56,701 bases of DNA from Clostridia bacterium (GTDB lineage: Bacteria > Bacillota > Clostridia > Caldicoprobacterales > Caldicoprobacteraceae). Both the position numbers and the translations under genes were made by a program. Within the stretch, counting starts at the first letter, position 1; every line of letters begins with the position of its first letter. A model generated the notes under the pieces. It ran no database searches. It had not been told where the DNA came from and saw nothing but the letters and a program-made list of their open reading frames with translations. The stretch spans positions 1 to 56,701 of the forward strand of contig PKRC01000012.1 in assembly GCA_017577715.1 (NCBI GenBank). The letters run 5' to 3'. Shown here piece by piece: positions 26,248 through 34,457 of the stretch.

Positions 26248-28008
26248 TTGGACGTTTTAAAACGAATAATGGGCTATGTCTGGAAATATAGGTGGCGACT
26301 TTTTGCTGCTACCGTTTTTTTATTGCTGGTTATCGGTTTAAACATGGTAACGCCTTATCTTTCCAAAATACTGGTCGATGATGTCATACGAGGCGGCAAG
26401 CGCTCCCTTCTGGTGCCAATTTTGCTGGCAATTCTTGTATGTGCAGCGTGCAGAGGGCTCTTATCGTATACCAGGTCCTACTTATTTGAGGACGTGTCAC
26501 AAAAGTGCCTGTATGACCTGCGCAATGCCATGTATACCCATCTTCAGGAGCTGTCGTTTTCATTTTACGATGACAATCGCATAGGTGAGCTCATGTCCAG
26601 GATGACTGGGGATATTGAGGGCATAAGGATGTTATTGGTGGTAGGATTGCCCCTTTTACTGGAGAATGCCATCTATTTCATCGGTACCACGATTGTGCTA
26701 TTCTCCATGAACGTTAAGCTGGCGCTGGTTACTCTGGCGATTTTGCCCTTGATCGGGTGGATGGCTTTTAAGATGAACAAGGAGATCAGGCCTGCTTACA
26801 GCGAAATACGGGAGCAGCAGGCTAGTCTCAGCACGGCAGCTCAGGAGAACATCGCAGGGGTGCGCGTAGTAAAGGCTTTTGCGAGGGAAGAATATGAAAT
26901 AGAGAAGTTTAAGAAGGAAAATCGGCTCAATATGGAAAAAAACATAAAGGCCGGCTTTATATGGTCCAAGTATTTTCCGCTCATTGAGTTTTTAAGCGGC
27001 TTTTGTGCGGTAGCGTTAATAGGCTTCGGTGGATGGATGGTTGCTTCAGGTGAGATTTCGCTTGGAACCGTTGTGGCGTTCAACGGATATCTATGGATGC
27101 TGATTTTCCCCGTCAGGATGCTGGGCTGGATTGTCAACGTCATAAGCCAGGCCATAATTGCTGGCAAAAGGGTTTTTAATGTGCTGGATACCGGATCAGT
27201 CATTAAGGATAAGGAAGATGCGTATTGCCCAAGCGAGTTTCGGGGGGATGTGGTCTTTGAGAATGTCTCCTTTTGTTATAAAGAACAGCCTGTGCTCTTT
27301 AACATAAACATAAACGCCCCAGCCGGAAAGACCATAGGCATCATGGGGGCTACGGGGGCCGGCAAAACTTCTATAATAAATTTGATTGCTAGGTTCTACG
27401 ATGTAACTACAGGCAGGATATTGGTAGACGGAGTTGACGTGCGCGATTGGAAGCTGAGCGTCCTAAGAAGCCAGATAGGTATCGTAATGCAGGATGTATT
27501 CCTGTTTTCCGATACCATTGAGGGGAATATACTCTACGGCAACCCCAATGCTACCAGGGAAGAAGTGATTGAGGCTGCCAAGATTGCTGGGGCTCATGAC
27601 TTCATCATGGAGATGCCCCAGGGCTATGACACCATTATCGGGGAGCGGGGCGTGGGGCTGTCAGGTGGTCAGAAGCAGAGGATTGCCATTGCCAGGGCTA
27701 TTCTCAAGAATCCCAAAATCCTCATTATGGATGACTGTACCTCGGCTGTGGATATGGAAACCGAATATCAGATACAGCAGGCTCTGCAGAAGGTTATGAA
27801 GGGGCGCACCACCTTTATCATAGCCCATCGTATTTCTTCGGTGCGTAACGCTGATGAAATAATATTCCTGGAGAATGGGAAAATTGTCGAGAGAGGTACC
27901 CATGAAGAGCTGCTGGCCAAGAAAGGCAGGTATTATGAACTGTACAGACAACAGTACGGGGACCTTGAGGAATTTCAACCAAAGAGGCAGGTGGTGAGCC
28001 AATGTTAA
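26248..28008 (+). CDS. ABC exporter half-transporter with degenerate ATPase site
   Basis: 586 residues, TTG start after AGTGGGGGTAG. Six membrane spans (about 1-310) then the nucleotide-binding domain: Walker A GATGAGKTS (about 367-375), intact signature LSGGQKQR (about 471), Walker B ILIMDDCTSAVD in which Asp496 replaces the catalytic Glu, H-loop AHRISS. This Glu-to-Asp change marks the degenerate-site subunit of heterodimeric exporters (TM287, BmrC, LmrC type). It overlaps the partner gene by 7 bp. Probable function: export of drugs, lipids or peptides; the substrate is not deducible. Confidence 0.9.
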   Translation: MDVLKRIMGYVWKYRWRLFAATVFLLLVIGLNMVTPYLSKILVDDVIRGGKRSLLVPILLAILVCAACRGLLSYTRSYLFEDVSQKCLYDLRNAMYTHLQELSFSFYDDNRIGELMSRMTGDIEGIRMLLVVGLPLLLENAIYFIGTTIVLFSMNVKLALVTLAILPLIGWMAFKMNKEIRPAYSEIREQQASLSTAAQENIAGVRVVKAFAREEYEIEKFKKENRLNMEKNIKAGFIWSKYFPLIEFLSGFCAVALIGFGGWMVASGEISLGTVVAFNGYLWMLIFPVRMLGWIVNVISQAIIAGKRVFNVLDTGSVIKDKEDAYCPSEFRGDVVFENVSFCYKEQPVLFNININAPAGKTIGIMGATGAGKTSIINLIARFYDVTTGRILVDGVDVRDWKLSVLRSQIGIVMQDVFLFSDTIEGNILYGNPNATREEVIEAAKIAGAHDFIMEMPQGYDTIIGERGVGLSGGQKQRIAIARAILKNPKILIMDDCTSAVDMETEYQIQQALQKVMKGRTTFIIAHRISSVRNADEIIFLENGKIVERGTHEELLAKKGRYYELYRQQYGDLEEFQPKRQVVSQC

Positions 28009-29786
28009 GGCAGAGAATAATTGAAGATGAGGTGCTCGAAAAGCCGTTTAATATGGAACAGTTCAAGCGGCTGTTGAGCTATATGAAGCCCTATACCAAG
28101 CAGCTGCTAATTACTCTATTGCTGATGATCATAGCATCAGTATGTGGCCTTCTGGGGCCACTCATCCTTCAGATAGCCATTGACGATTATATGGTGCAGG
28201 GCAACTACCTTGGCCTGGTTTTCATCGCCCTCATCTACCTTGGGGTTAATTTCATAAGCATGGTGTGTGTGCGCAAGCGGGTCAGGATTATGGTGGTGGT
28301 GGGGCAGGAGGTTCTCTTCAAACTGCGGCAAGACCTGTTCAACCACATACAAAAGCTGTCGTTTACCTTTTATGACAGCAGGCCTGCCGGTAAAATACTG
28401 GTGCGCATCATCAATGATGTAAATTCATTGAGCGACCTTTTGACCAACGGGATTATAAACGTTGTGATCGATGTCTTTACCCTGATTGTAGCGCTGATTT
28501 TCATGTTTTCCATACACTTCAGGCTGGCGCTGATATCGCTGATTACGGTGCCGCTGATGGCTTTGGTCATAATACTGCTTAAAAAGGAGATAAGGGTCAG
28601 ATGGCAGACAGTGCGCAAAAAGAGCTCCAACATGAACGCCTATCTCCACGAAAGCCTTGCGGGCATGCGAGTAATCCAGGCTTTTGTACGGGAACCTGAG
28701 ACTCGGCGGGTTTACCGCCAGCTGAGCCAAGATATATACTCATCCTGGATGAGCGCCATAAGGGTAAACAACCTGTTTTGGCCTTCCATTGAATGGGTAG
28801 CCGCTATAGGTACATTCTTGATTTACTGGTTTGGCATGAAGTTCCTGGATCAGGGTACCGTCACGGTTGGTATCCTAGTGTCCTTTACGGGATATGTGTG
28901 GCGGTTCTGGCAGCCGCTCAATAACCTGTGTAATTTCTATAACTCGGTGCTTATGGCTATGGCTTCAACCGAACGCATATTTGAGATGCTGGATATACAG
29001 CCCGATATCACCGATAAGGAAGGAGCCATAGAGCTTCCTCCTATTAAGGGTGAAGTCCGATTTGAGCACGTCACGTTCTATTATGAGCCCGAAAAGCCGG
29101 TATTGGAAGATGTCAGCTTTACGGTAAGGCCGGGTGAAACCATTGCGCTGGTGGGTCCTACGGGTGCGGGCAAGACCACCATAGTCAGCTTGATTAGCCG
29201 GTTTTATGATGCTGTAGAGGGCCGCGTCCTTATAGACGGGGTGGACGTTCGCGATGTGACGCTGTATTCGCTGCGAAAACAAATGGGGATAATGCTTCAG
29301 GAGCCCTTCATCTTCTCGGGGACTATAATGGATAATATCCGGTACGGGCGATTGGACGCTACCGATGAAGAAGTGATAGAGGCAGCCAAGATAGTCCGTG
29401 CTCACGAGTTTATAAAGGATATGGAGCATGGGTATTATACCCAGGTACAGGAGAGGGGTTCACGCCTGTCGCAGGGGCAAAAGCAGCTTATCTCCTTTGC
29501 CCGGGCGCTGCTGGCAGACCCCAAGATACTTATCCTGGATGAGGCCACATCCAGCGTAGATACTCGCACCGAGATGTTGATCCAGGAAGGGCTTAAGGAG
29601 CTTCTCAAAGGGAGAACTTCGTTTGTGATAGCTCACAGGTTGTCCACCATACGCAATGCCGATCGCATCATGGTGATTGACCACGGCAGGATAATAGAGT
29701 GTGGCAATCATGAGGAGCTTCTCAAAAAGCGAGGAGTATACTACAACCTGTATAAGGCGCAGTATAAGTTTTTGCAGACTATATGA
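28002..29786 (+). CDS. ABC exporter half-transporter with consensus Walker B
   Basis: 594 residues, ATG 28002. Transmembrane domain of six spans (about 25-330), Walker A GPTGAGKTT (about 384-392), signature LSQGQKQ (from 489; Gln replaces the Gly of LSGGQ), normal Walker B LILDEATSSVD with catalytic Glu514, H-loop AHRLST. The altered signature together with the partner's altered Walker B builds one degenerate and one competent ATP site, as in TM287/288 and BmrCD. A strong terminator follows at 29849. Confidence 0.9.
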   Translation: MLRQRIIEDEVLEKPFNMEQFKRLLSYMKPYTKQLLITLLLMIIASVCGLLGPLILQIAIDDYMVQGNYLGLVFIALIYLGVNFISMVCVRKRVRIMVVVGQEVLFKLRQDLFNHIQKLSFTFYDSRPAGKILVRIINDVNSLSDLLTNGIINVVIDVFTLIVALIFMFSIHFRLALISLITVPLMALVIILLKKEIRVRWQTVRKKSSNMNAYLHESLAGMRVIQAFVREPETRRVYRQLSQDIYSSWMSAIRVNNLFWPSIEWVAAIGTFLIYWFGMKFLDQGTVTVGILVSFTGYVWRFWQPLNNLCNFYNSVLMAMASTERIFEMLDIQPDITDKEGAIELPPIKGEVRFEHVTFYYEPEKPVLEDVSFTVRPGETIALVGPTGAGKTTIVSLISRFYDAVEGRVLIDGVDVRDVTLYSLRKQMGIMLQEPFIFSGTIMDNIRYGRLDATDEEVIEAAKIVRAHEFIKDMEHGYYTQVQERGSRLSQGQKQLISFARALLADPKILILDEATSSVDTRTEMLIQEGLKELLKGRTSFVIAHRLSTIRNADRIMVIDHGRIIECGNHEELLKKRGVYYNLYKAQYKFLQTI

Positions 29787-29848
29787 TGTGGAAGGGCGAA
29801 GTTGTATAATCCACAAAAGATGTAATCATGACTTGTTATGTAGGGTTC

Positions 29849-29890
29849 AAGCAGGAGCATTCGTGGTTGGGCTCCTGCTTTTTTAATTTT
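29849..29890 (+). terminator. Terminator after the ABC exporter operon
   Basis: Perfect 10-bp stem AAGCAGGAGC / GCTCCTGCTT (29849-29858, 29871-29880), followed by TTTTAATTTT. Confidence 0.85.
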
Positions 29891-30025
29891 ATTATATCTG
29901 GCGTTTCGCCATCGGGCATAGGAGAATATATTTATATTATGAAGTTTTCATTGGGCCTGTGTGGCTTTACCACGGGCTTTTATTGTCTTTTAAAATATTT
30001 TTTGTTGTCGATAAGGGGTGAAATT

Positions 30026-30298
30026 ATGAACTATATAGAGGAATACGGGCTTATAGCTTTAAGATCGAGACAACATGCCATTCACTTGAACGATATGTTA
30101 AAAGCGTCCGGCTATCCTGTCCAGCTGATGTCGACCCCTAGAGAGATATCGGTGGGCTGTGGTCTATCCATCAGATTCCCAATAGGCTTAATGCATGAAA
30201 TCATGCTGATGTATGAAAGGTACAGATACCCGATAACAGGGATTTATCATATAAAGCGAAGGGGCAATAGAATGGAAATAATAAGAATACCCTATTGA
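30026..30298 (+). CDS. DUF3343 small protein (putative Se/S carrier-like)
   Basis: 90 residues from ATG 30026, behind AAGGGGTG; an upstream in-frame ATG at 29828 would run through the preceding terminator and is rejected. The pattern YGLIALRSRQHAIHLNDMLK, then STPREISVGCGLSIRF, matches DUF3343 proteins, whose conserved Cys in the GCGL turn is thought to carry sulfur or selenium. Function in this organism unknown; no selenium genes are adjacent. Confidence 0.8.
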   Translation: MNYIEEYGLIALRSRQHAIHLNDMLKASGYPVQLMSTPREISVGCGLSIRFPIGLMHEIMLMYERYRYPITGIYHIKRRGNRMEIIRIPY

Positions 30299-30382
30299 TA
30301 TTGAATCAAAAATTGTTTTAATTTACTTCTCACGGTTTAATTTTGACGATAGTCATCCAAATCATGTTTTTTGTAATTTTTC

Positions 30383-30411
30383 TTGTGTTTTGGCCATGGT
30401 TTTGCTAAAAT
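30383..30411 (+). promoter_or_regulatory. Promoter of the ECF S-component gene
   Basis: TTGTGT (30383-30388), 17-bp spacer, TAAAAT (30406-30411). The following leader of about 105 nt contains two short inverted repeats (GCCGGC/GCCGGA-type at 30425-30448 and GATACCGTCAGGTATC at 30475-30490) that could form a small structure; no known riboswitch was recognised. Confidence 0.5.
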
Positions 30412-30522
30412 ATTGCTAATACAGGCCGGCATCTTGAGCAGAGCCGGACTTATATTTTCAGCTCTATGGGGCATGATACCGTCAGGTATCCAAATCTGGA
30501 ACTTGAACGGAGGTGTTGTTTT

Positions 30523-31119
30523 ATGAGGCTTAGCACTCGCAGACTAGCAGTTACAGGAATGCTGGCTGCTATCTCCATCATTTTGGGCCTTACCCCCATC
30601 GGCCTTATTCCTTTGCCTTTCAGTCCTACCAAAGCTACCATCATGCACATCCCTGTCATAATTGGTTCAATTGTAGAAGGACCCATCGTCGGCCTTATAA
30701 TAGGCTTGATATTCGGTGGTTTTAGCATGTACCAGGCTGCCACTATGGCTACCAATCCCGCACAGTTCGTGTTTTTGGATCCCATGGTGGCCATCCTGCC
30801 GCGTATGCTGATTGCCATCACTTCCTATTATGCATACAAGAGCGTAAAAGCCCCGCTGAAGAGAGACATTGCGGGGGTGATAGCGGGCATGGTAGCGGCA
30901 GCGGTGGGGACCTTGACCAATACGGTGGGGGTGTTGCTTGCCATCTATTTAAGGCATGGCGTCGAATACGCCGAAAAGTTAGGGATAGCGCCCGAGGCGG
31001 TTGGGGGAGTGTTAATGGGGATTGCAGTAACCCATGGTATTCCAGAGATTATCGTGGCCGTATTAATTGTAACCGCTGTGCTTCAGGTCTTGCAGCGGAT
31101 TTACAGGAAGGCGTTTTGA
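30523..31119 (+). CDS. ECF transporter S component, possibly pantothenate (PanT-like)
   Basis: 198 residues from ATG 30523 with CGGAGGTG upstream; the ATG at 30466 lacks a ribosome site. Six hydrophobic spans; begins STRRLAVTGMLAAISIILGL and has PVIIGSIVEGPIVGLIIGLIFG. Typical substrate-binding subunit of energy-coupling-factor vitamin importers, which use a shared EcfAA'T module coded elsewhere. The next gene is coaX, so pantothenate is the likely substrate (established for PanT in Firmicutes; inferred here). Confidence 0.75.
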   Translation: MRLSTRRLAVTGMLAAISIILGLTPIGLIPLPFSPTKATIMHIPVIIGSIVEGPIVGLIIGLIFGGFSMYQAATMATNPAQFVFLDPMVAILPRMLIAITSYYAYKSVKAPLKRDIAGVIAGMVAAAVGTLTNTVGVLLAIYLRHGVEYAEKLGIAPEAVGGVLMGIAVTHGIPEIIVAVLIVTAVLQVLQRIYRKAF

Positions 31120-31125
31120 TTTTCC

Positions 31126-31152
31126 CGGGCAGGAAAGTCCTGCCCGTATTTA
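31126..31152 (+). terminator. Terminator after the S-component gene
   Basis: 9-bp stem CGGGCAGGA / TCCTGCCCG with loop AAG (31126-31146), followed by TATTTATGTTT. It implies coaX has its own promoter; TATAAT at 31303-31308 is a candidate -10. Confidence 0.75.
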
Positions 31153-31346
31153 TGTTTCTAATGTTTATTATTGGGTTTTTTAAAATTTGTCTTTATTTAG
31201 GGTCTCTCAGCGAATTGCCTATACACCTATACCTAAGGGATCTCTGCTTTGATAAAAGGGACTTGACTGACGGATTCGAAAATGGAGTCTCCTGCGTTCG
31301 TATATAATGAAAGTGTTTAATGTATAAAAAGGGGTGTGAGTGATAT

Positions 31347-32114
31347 ATGCTGCTGGTGATGGATATCGGGAATACCAACATCGTTGCAGGGGTGTACAAT
31401 GGGAAGGAGCTGCTCAGCCACTGGAGGCTGGCATCGGACAGGGATAAGTCTGCCGATGAATTTGCTATGATAATGCTGAATTTGTTCCAGTATAAAGGAC
31501 TTTCTCCGAAAGACATTAGCGCTATCGCCATTTCTTCGGTGGTGCCACCTATGATGAATGCTATAGAGGAGATGTGCCACAAATACTTCAACGTTAAGCC
31601 GCTGATAGTGGGGCCGGGGATAAAGACGGGGATAAACATCCGCTACGAGAATCCCAAGGAGGTTGGGGCAGACAGAATAGTCAACGCTGTGGCGGCATAC
31701 GAAATATACGGTGGGCCCGTTATAGTGGTGGATTTTGGCACAGCCACCACGTTTTGTGCCATTTCCGACAAAGGCGAGTACCTGGGCGGATGCATAGCGC
31801 CGGGCATCACTATCTCTACAGAAGCGCTATATCAGAGAGCGGCCAAACTGCCCAAAGTTGAGCTTGTTAAGCCCCCTCAGGTCATATGCAAGAACACCGT
31901 CAATAGCATACAGGCCGGCATAATATACGGCTATGTGGGGCAGGTGGACTATATCGTAAGGCGTATGAAAAAGGAGCTGGGGCGTGAGGATACCAAGGTG
32001 ATTGCTACGGGCGGTCTGGCGCACATGATAGCCGAGGAGTCAGAGACCATAGAGGAGACCAATCCGCTGCTCACCCTTGAGGGACTGAGGATAATATACG
32101 AGAGAAATCTATGA
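31347..32114 (+). CDS. coaX: Type III pantothenate kinase
   Basis: 255 residues, ATG 31347 (AAAGGGGTGTGAG upstream). ASKHA-fold kinase with phosphate-1 loop MDIGNTNIVAGVY, GVYNGKELLSHWR, KTGINIRYENPKEVGADRIVNAVAA and DFGTATTFCAI; C-terminal ATGGLAHMIAEE. It phosphorylates pantothenate, the first step to coenzyme A; type III enzymes need a monovalent cation and are not inhibited by CoA. It fits with the upstream S-component. Confidence 0.95.
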   Translation: MLLVMDIGNTNIVAGVYNGKELLSHWRLASDRDKSADEFAMIMLNLFQYKGLSPKDISAIAISSVVPPMMNAIEEMCHKYFNVKPLIVGPGIKTGINIRYENPKEVGADRIVNAVAAYEIYGGPVIVVDFGTATTFCAISDKGEYLGGCIAPGITISTEALYQRAAKLPKVELVKPPQVICKNTVNSIQAGIIYGYVGQVDYIVRRMKKELGREDTKVIATGGLAHMIAEESETIEETNPLLTLEGLRIIYERNL

Positions 32115-32128
32115 GTATTGATGCTCGT

Positions 32129-32215
32129 TCAGCTAATGCGCGTCAAAACACCGGCATCCATCTCATAAACGGTATCGCAAAGCGCCTCTACGTCCTCGAT
32201 ATAATGTGATGGCAA
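32129..32215 (-). pseudogene. C-terminal scrap of an ABC transporter ATPase
   Basis: On the minus strand, a short frame reads LPSHYIEDVEALCDTVYEMD followed by AGVLTRIS and a stop. It matches the H-loop and the following helix of drug/bacitracin-type ABC ATPases (SHYIEEAEALCDRV). Everything upstream is missing. Confidence 0.5.
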
Positions 32216-32249
32216 TTACCATATGTTCTGCCCCATCAAGTCCCCCTTC

Positions 32250-32760
32250 CTGTATATTCATATCTTTTTTACAAAACACTATTGCCGAAACTATGCTCAT
32301 AAATAATATCGCTCCCAGCAGGCAGAACACTGCATAAGTCGGCGAAGGAATCTCATTCGTAAATTTTACAGCTTCTACAATGCGGAAATACCCAGGCCGG
32401 CATCAGTTCATAGCCGTTTTCTACAGGGAACTCCACATGGTACAGCTCCATGGACTCAACAATTGTTTTATTTTCCAGTATAATTTCCGAGTGGTCATCT
32501 ATCACTACCTGCAAAGCCTTTGCTGTGCTGATTAGCGGTTCATCCTCTCCCTCCTCAACAATATAAAGCAGATCAGCAACGTAAATTTCCCTTATTCTGT
32601 CCCTGGTATAAAAAACGGCAACATAAGTCACCGGTATTGTTTCATTTTCACCAAAAGTTGCTTTTTTCCAGTAAATGTTTATAACGGGAATACCATCAAT
32701 TACCTGCCAAAAGAAGAACACATAACATTCGTCATCCTTAGAGGAAATTTTAGCATGGTA
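32250..32760 (-). pseudogene. Frameshifted, N-terminally truncated membrane-protein remnant
   Basis: The minus frame from 32760 reads without a start through YVFFFWQVIDGIPV to ENGYELMPAW (TGG at 32394-32392) and then hits a stop. A one-base shift at 32388-32394 lets it continue as YFRIVEAVKFTNEIPSPTYA and a membrane span (VFCLLGAILFMSIVSAIVFC) followed by KKD. This looks like one gene with a frameshift, missing its N-terminus. The 122-codon open frame with ATG 32721 has no Shine-Dalgarno. Family unknown; with the ABC ATPase scrap next to it, an ABC-2 permease locus is possible. Confidence 0.5.
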
Positions 32761-32957
32761 ACGGTAGCAACCCTCAAACCGAAGAGGTTAATATCTATAT
32801 ATCTACATATATCCTTCACAGAAACATACACAAACTTTCAGGACAAGAGGAACAGTTTACTATTAACTACCTGTAAAAAGTGGTAAAATATTATTATTAG
32901 GTGGGTAGTAGTTTGTATGTGAACATAAATAGTTCTTCAACGAAAGGGGTATAAGGT

Positions 32958-34313
32958 GTGAAGATTAGAGTCAGTAAATCAATGGCATATGTGATGATGT
33001 TGATTTTTTTAGCAGGGATTATATCAGGCTGTGCAGCACTTGAAGGCTTGGGCAAAAAGCAGGAGAACGTACAGCAAACGGCTGAAAGCCAAAAAGTGCC
33101 GGTTGAAGTGGCAACTGCTCGTGTGGATACCATCCAGAATGAAAAAGAGTTTTCGGGCGTGCTTAAGCCCATAAATGAAGTCATGGTTATTCCCCAGATA
33201 CCGGGGAAGGTGTCAAAGGTGCATGTAAAAGTGGGACAGCAGGTAAAAGAAGGGGATGTGCTTATAGAGTTGGAGGCCGGCGATGTTGAACAGCAGGTAG
33301 CTCAGGCACAGGCGGCATATGAGGCAGCCAAGGCCTCAGTTGAACTGTCCAAGAAAAGGCTGAGTGAGCTGGAATCCCAGAAAAGCAAGATGCAGGCTGA
33401 GATTAGTAAAATTGATAAACAGATTGACGAGGCACAAAAAGCGCTGGACCAAGCTAAACAGGCCATTGAGCCTGAGATTGCCAGACTCAATGAACTGCGC
33501 CAAAGAGGCGCCATTACTGATGAGCAATTTAAGGAGCAGAAGGCCAAGCTGGAAGAACAGTTAAAGCCGCTACAGGACGGTTTAGAAAAATTGGTCCAGC
33601 AAAAAGCGGCTTTGGAGAAGAGCAAACTAGAGATAGAGAGCGCCATAAAGTCCATGCCCTATGACAGCAAGACGCTGGATGCCCAGCTCAATCAAGCTAA
33701 AACGGCTTTGGACGCTGCCAAAGGTGCGGCCGATAAGCTAAAGCTCGTCTCGCCAATCGCTGGAGTGGTAAGCAGCTTAAGCGTTCAAACGGGGCAAATG
33801 GCAACGCAGGCATCGCCACCCGTTACCGTTATCGATATGACCGCCCTCATTCTTGATATACGCCTGTCCGAATTTGATGTAGTGAAGGTTCAGCCGGGGC
33901 AAAAGATTGACGTGTATGTTGATGCGGCGGGTTCACAGCCGGTGGAAGGCGTAGTTGAGTGGGTGAGCCCTTCTCCGGATCCCAGGAGCCAGGCCTATGG
34001 GGTGAGGGTAAAGATCGATAATTCGTCTGGAAAGTTGCGTCCCGGCATGTTTGCACGGGCTGTCCTGGTGCTTGACAAAAAGGAGAATGCTGTTGTAGTG
34101 CCCAAAAGGGCGATTGTACGGCAAGGGGATAAGGCTTATGTGTTTGTCGTTAAGGGTGGCTCGGTGGAGAGAAGAGAGGTACAACTTGGCATGGATGGTG
34201 GTGAGAGGATAGAGGTCATTTCGGGGTTGAAGAGCGGTGAGCAGGTTGTTGTAAAGGGCCAGGCCTATCTCAAAGAAGGCCAGGAGATTAATGTAGTTAA
34301 GCAGGAGAGTTGA
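32958..34313 (+). CDS. RND efflux periplasmic adaptor (HlyD/MFP family) lipoprotein
   Basis: 451 residues, GTG 32958 after GAAAGGGG. Lipoprotein signal with lipobox IISGC (Cys about 25), a split biotinyl-lipoyl domain (PQIPGKVSKVHVKVGQQVKEGD ... LVSPIAGVVSSLSVQTGQ), a long alpha-hairpin coiled coil between (about 110-250), then beta-barrel and membrane-proximal domains (RPGMFARAVL, VVVPKRAIV). It pairs with the RND pump 144 bp downstream, as in the swrC-type systems of Firmicutes. The adaptor hairpin normally meets an outer-membrane channel, which a monoderm lacks. Confidence 0.88.
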   Translation: MKIRVSKSMAYVMMLIFLAGIISGCAALEGLGKKQENVQQTAESQKVPVEVATARVDTIQNEKEFSGVLKPINEVMVIPQIPGKVSKVHVKVGQQVKEGDVLIELEAGDVEQQVAQAQAAYEAAKASVELSKKRLSELESQKSKMQAEISKIDKQIDEAQKALDQAKQAIEPEIARLNELRQRGAITDEQFKEQKAKLEEQLKPLQDGLEKLVQQKAALEKSKLEIESAIKSMPYDSKTLDAQLNQAKTALDAAKGAADKLKLVSPIAGVVSSLSVQTGQMATQASPPVTVIDMTALILDIRLSEFDVVKVQPGQKIDVYVDAAGSQPVEGVVEWVSPSPDPRSQAYGVRVKIDNSSGKLRPGMFARAVLVLDKKENAVVVPKRAIVRQGDKAYVFVVKGGSVERREVQLGMDGGERIEVISGLKSGEQVVVKGQAYLKEGQEINVVKQES

Positions 34314-34457
34314 AGGATGTTATAAGTCAGCAAAGTAAGCAGAAGCGCAGTGGAATCATCATTTATGCAGGGCAAATATATTACAGGTGCAAAATGTGGC
34401 TTCCGCAATGGATGCAATCGGAGATAAATAGTTAAAAATTCAGGAGGATGGCACGTT

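Noticed and set aside
29828..30025. N-terminal extension of the DUF3343 gene
   Set aside because: It would translate the terminator stem of the ABC operon; the ATG at 30026 has a proper ribosome site.
31116..31307. 63-codon frame after the S-component gene
   Set aside because: It reads through the terminator hairpin at 31126-31146 and has no ribosome site or known domain.
32353..32721. 122-residue minus frame as an intact gene
   Set aside because: Sequence similarity of reading continues upstream of its ATG without a start and downstream in another frame, so it is a broken gene.
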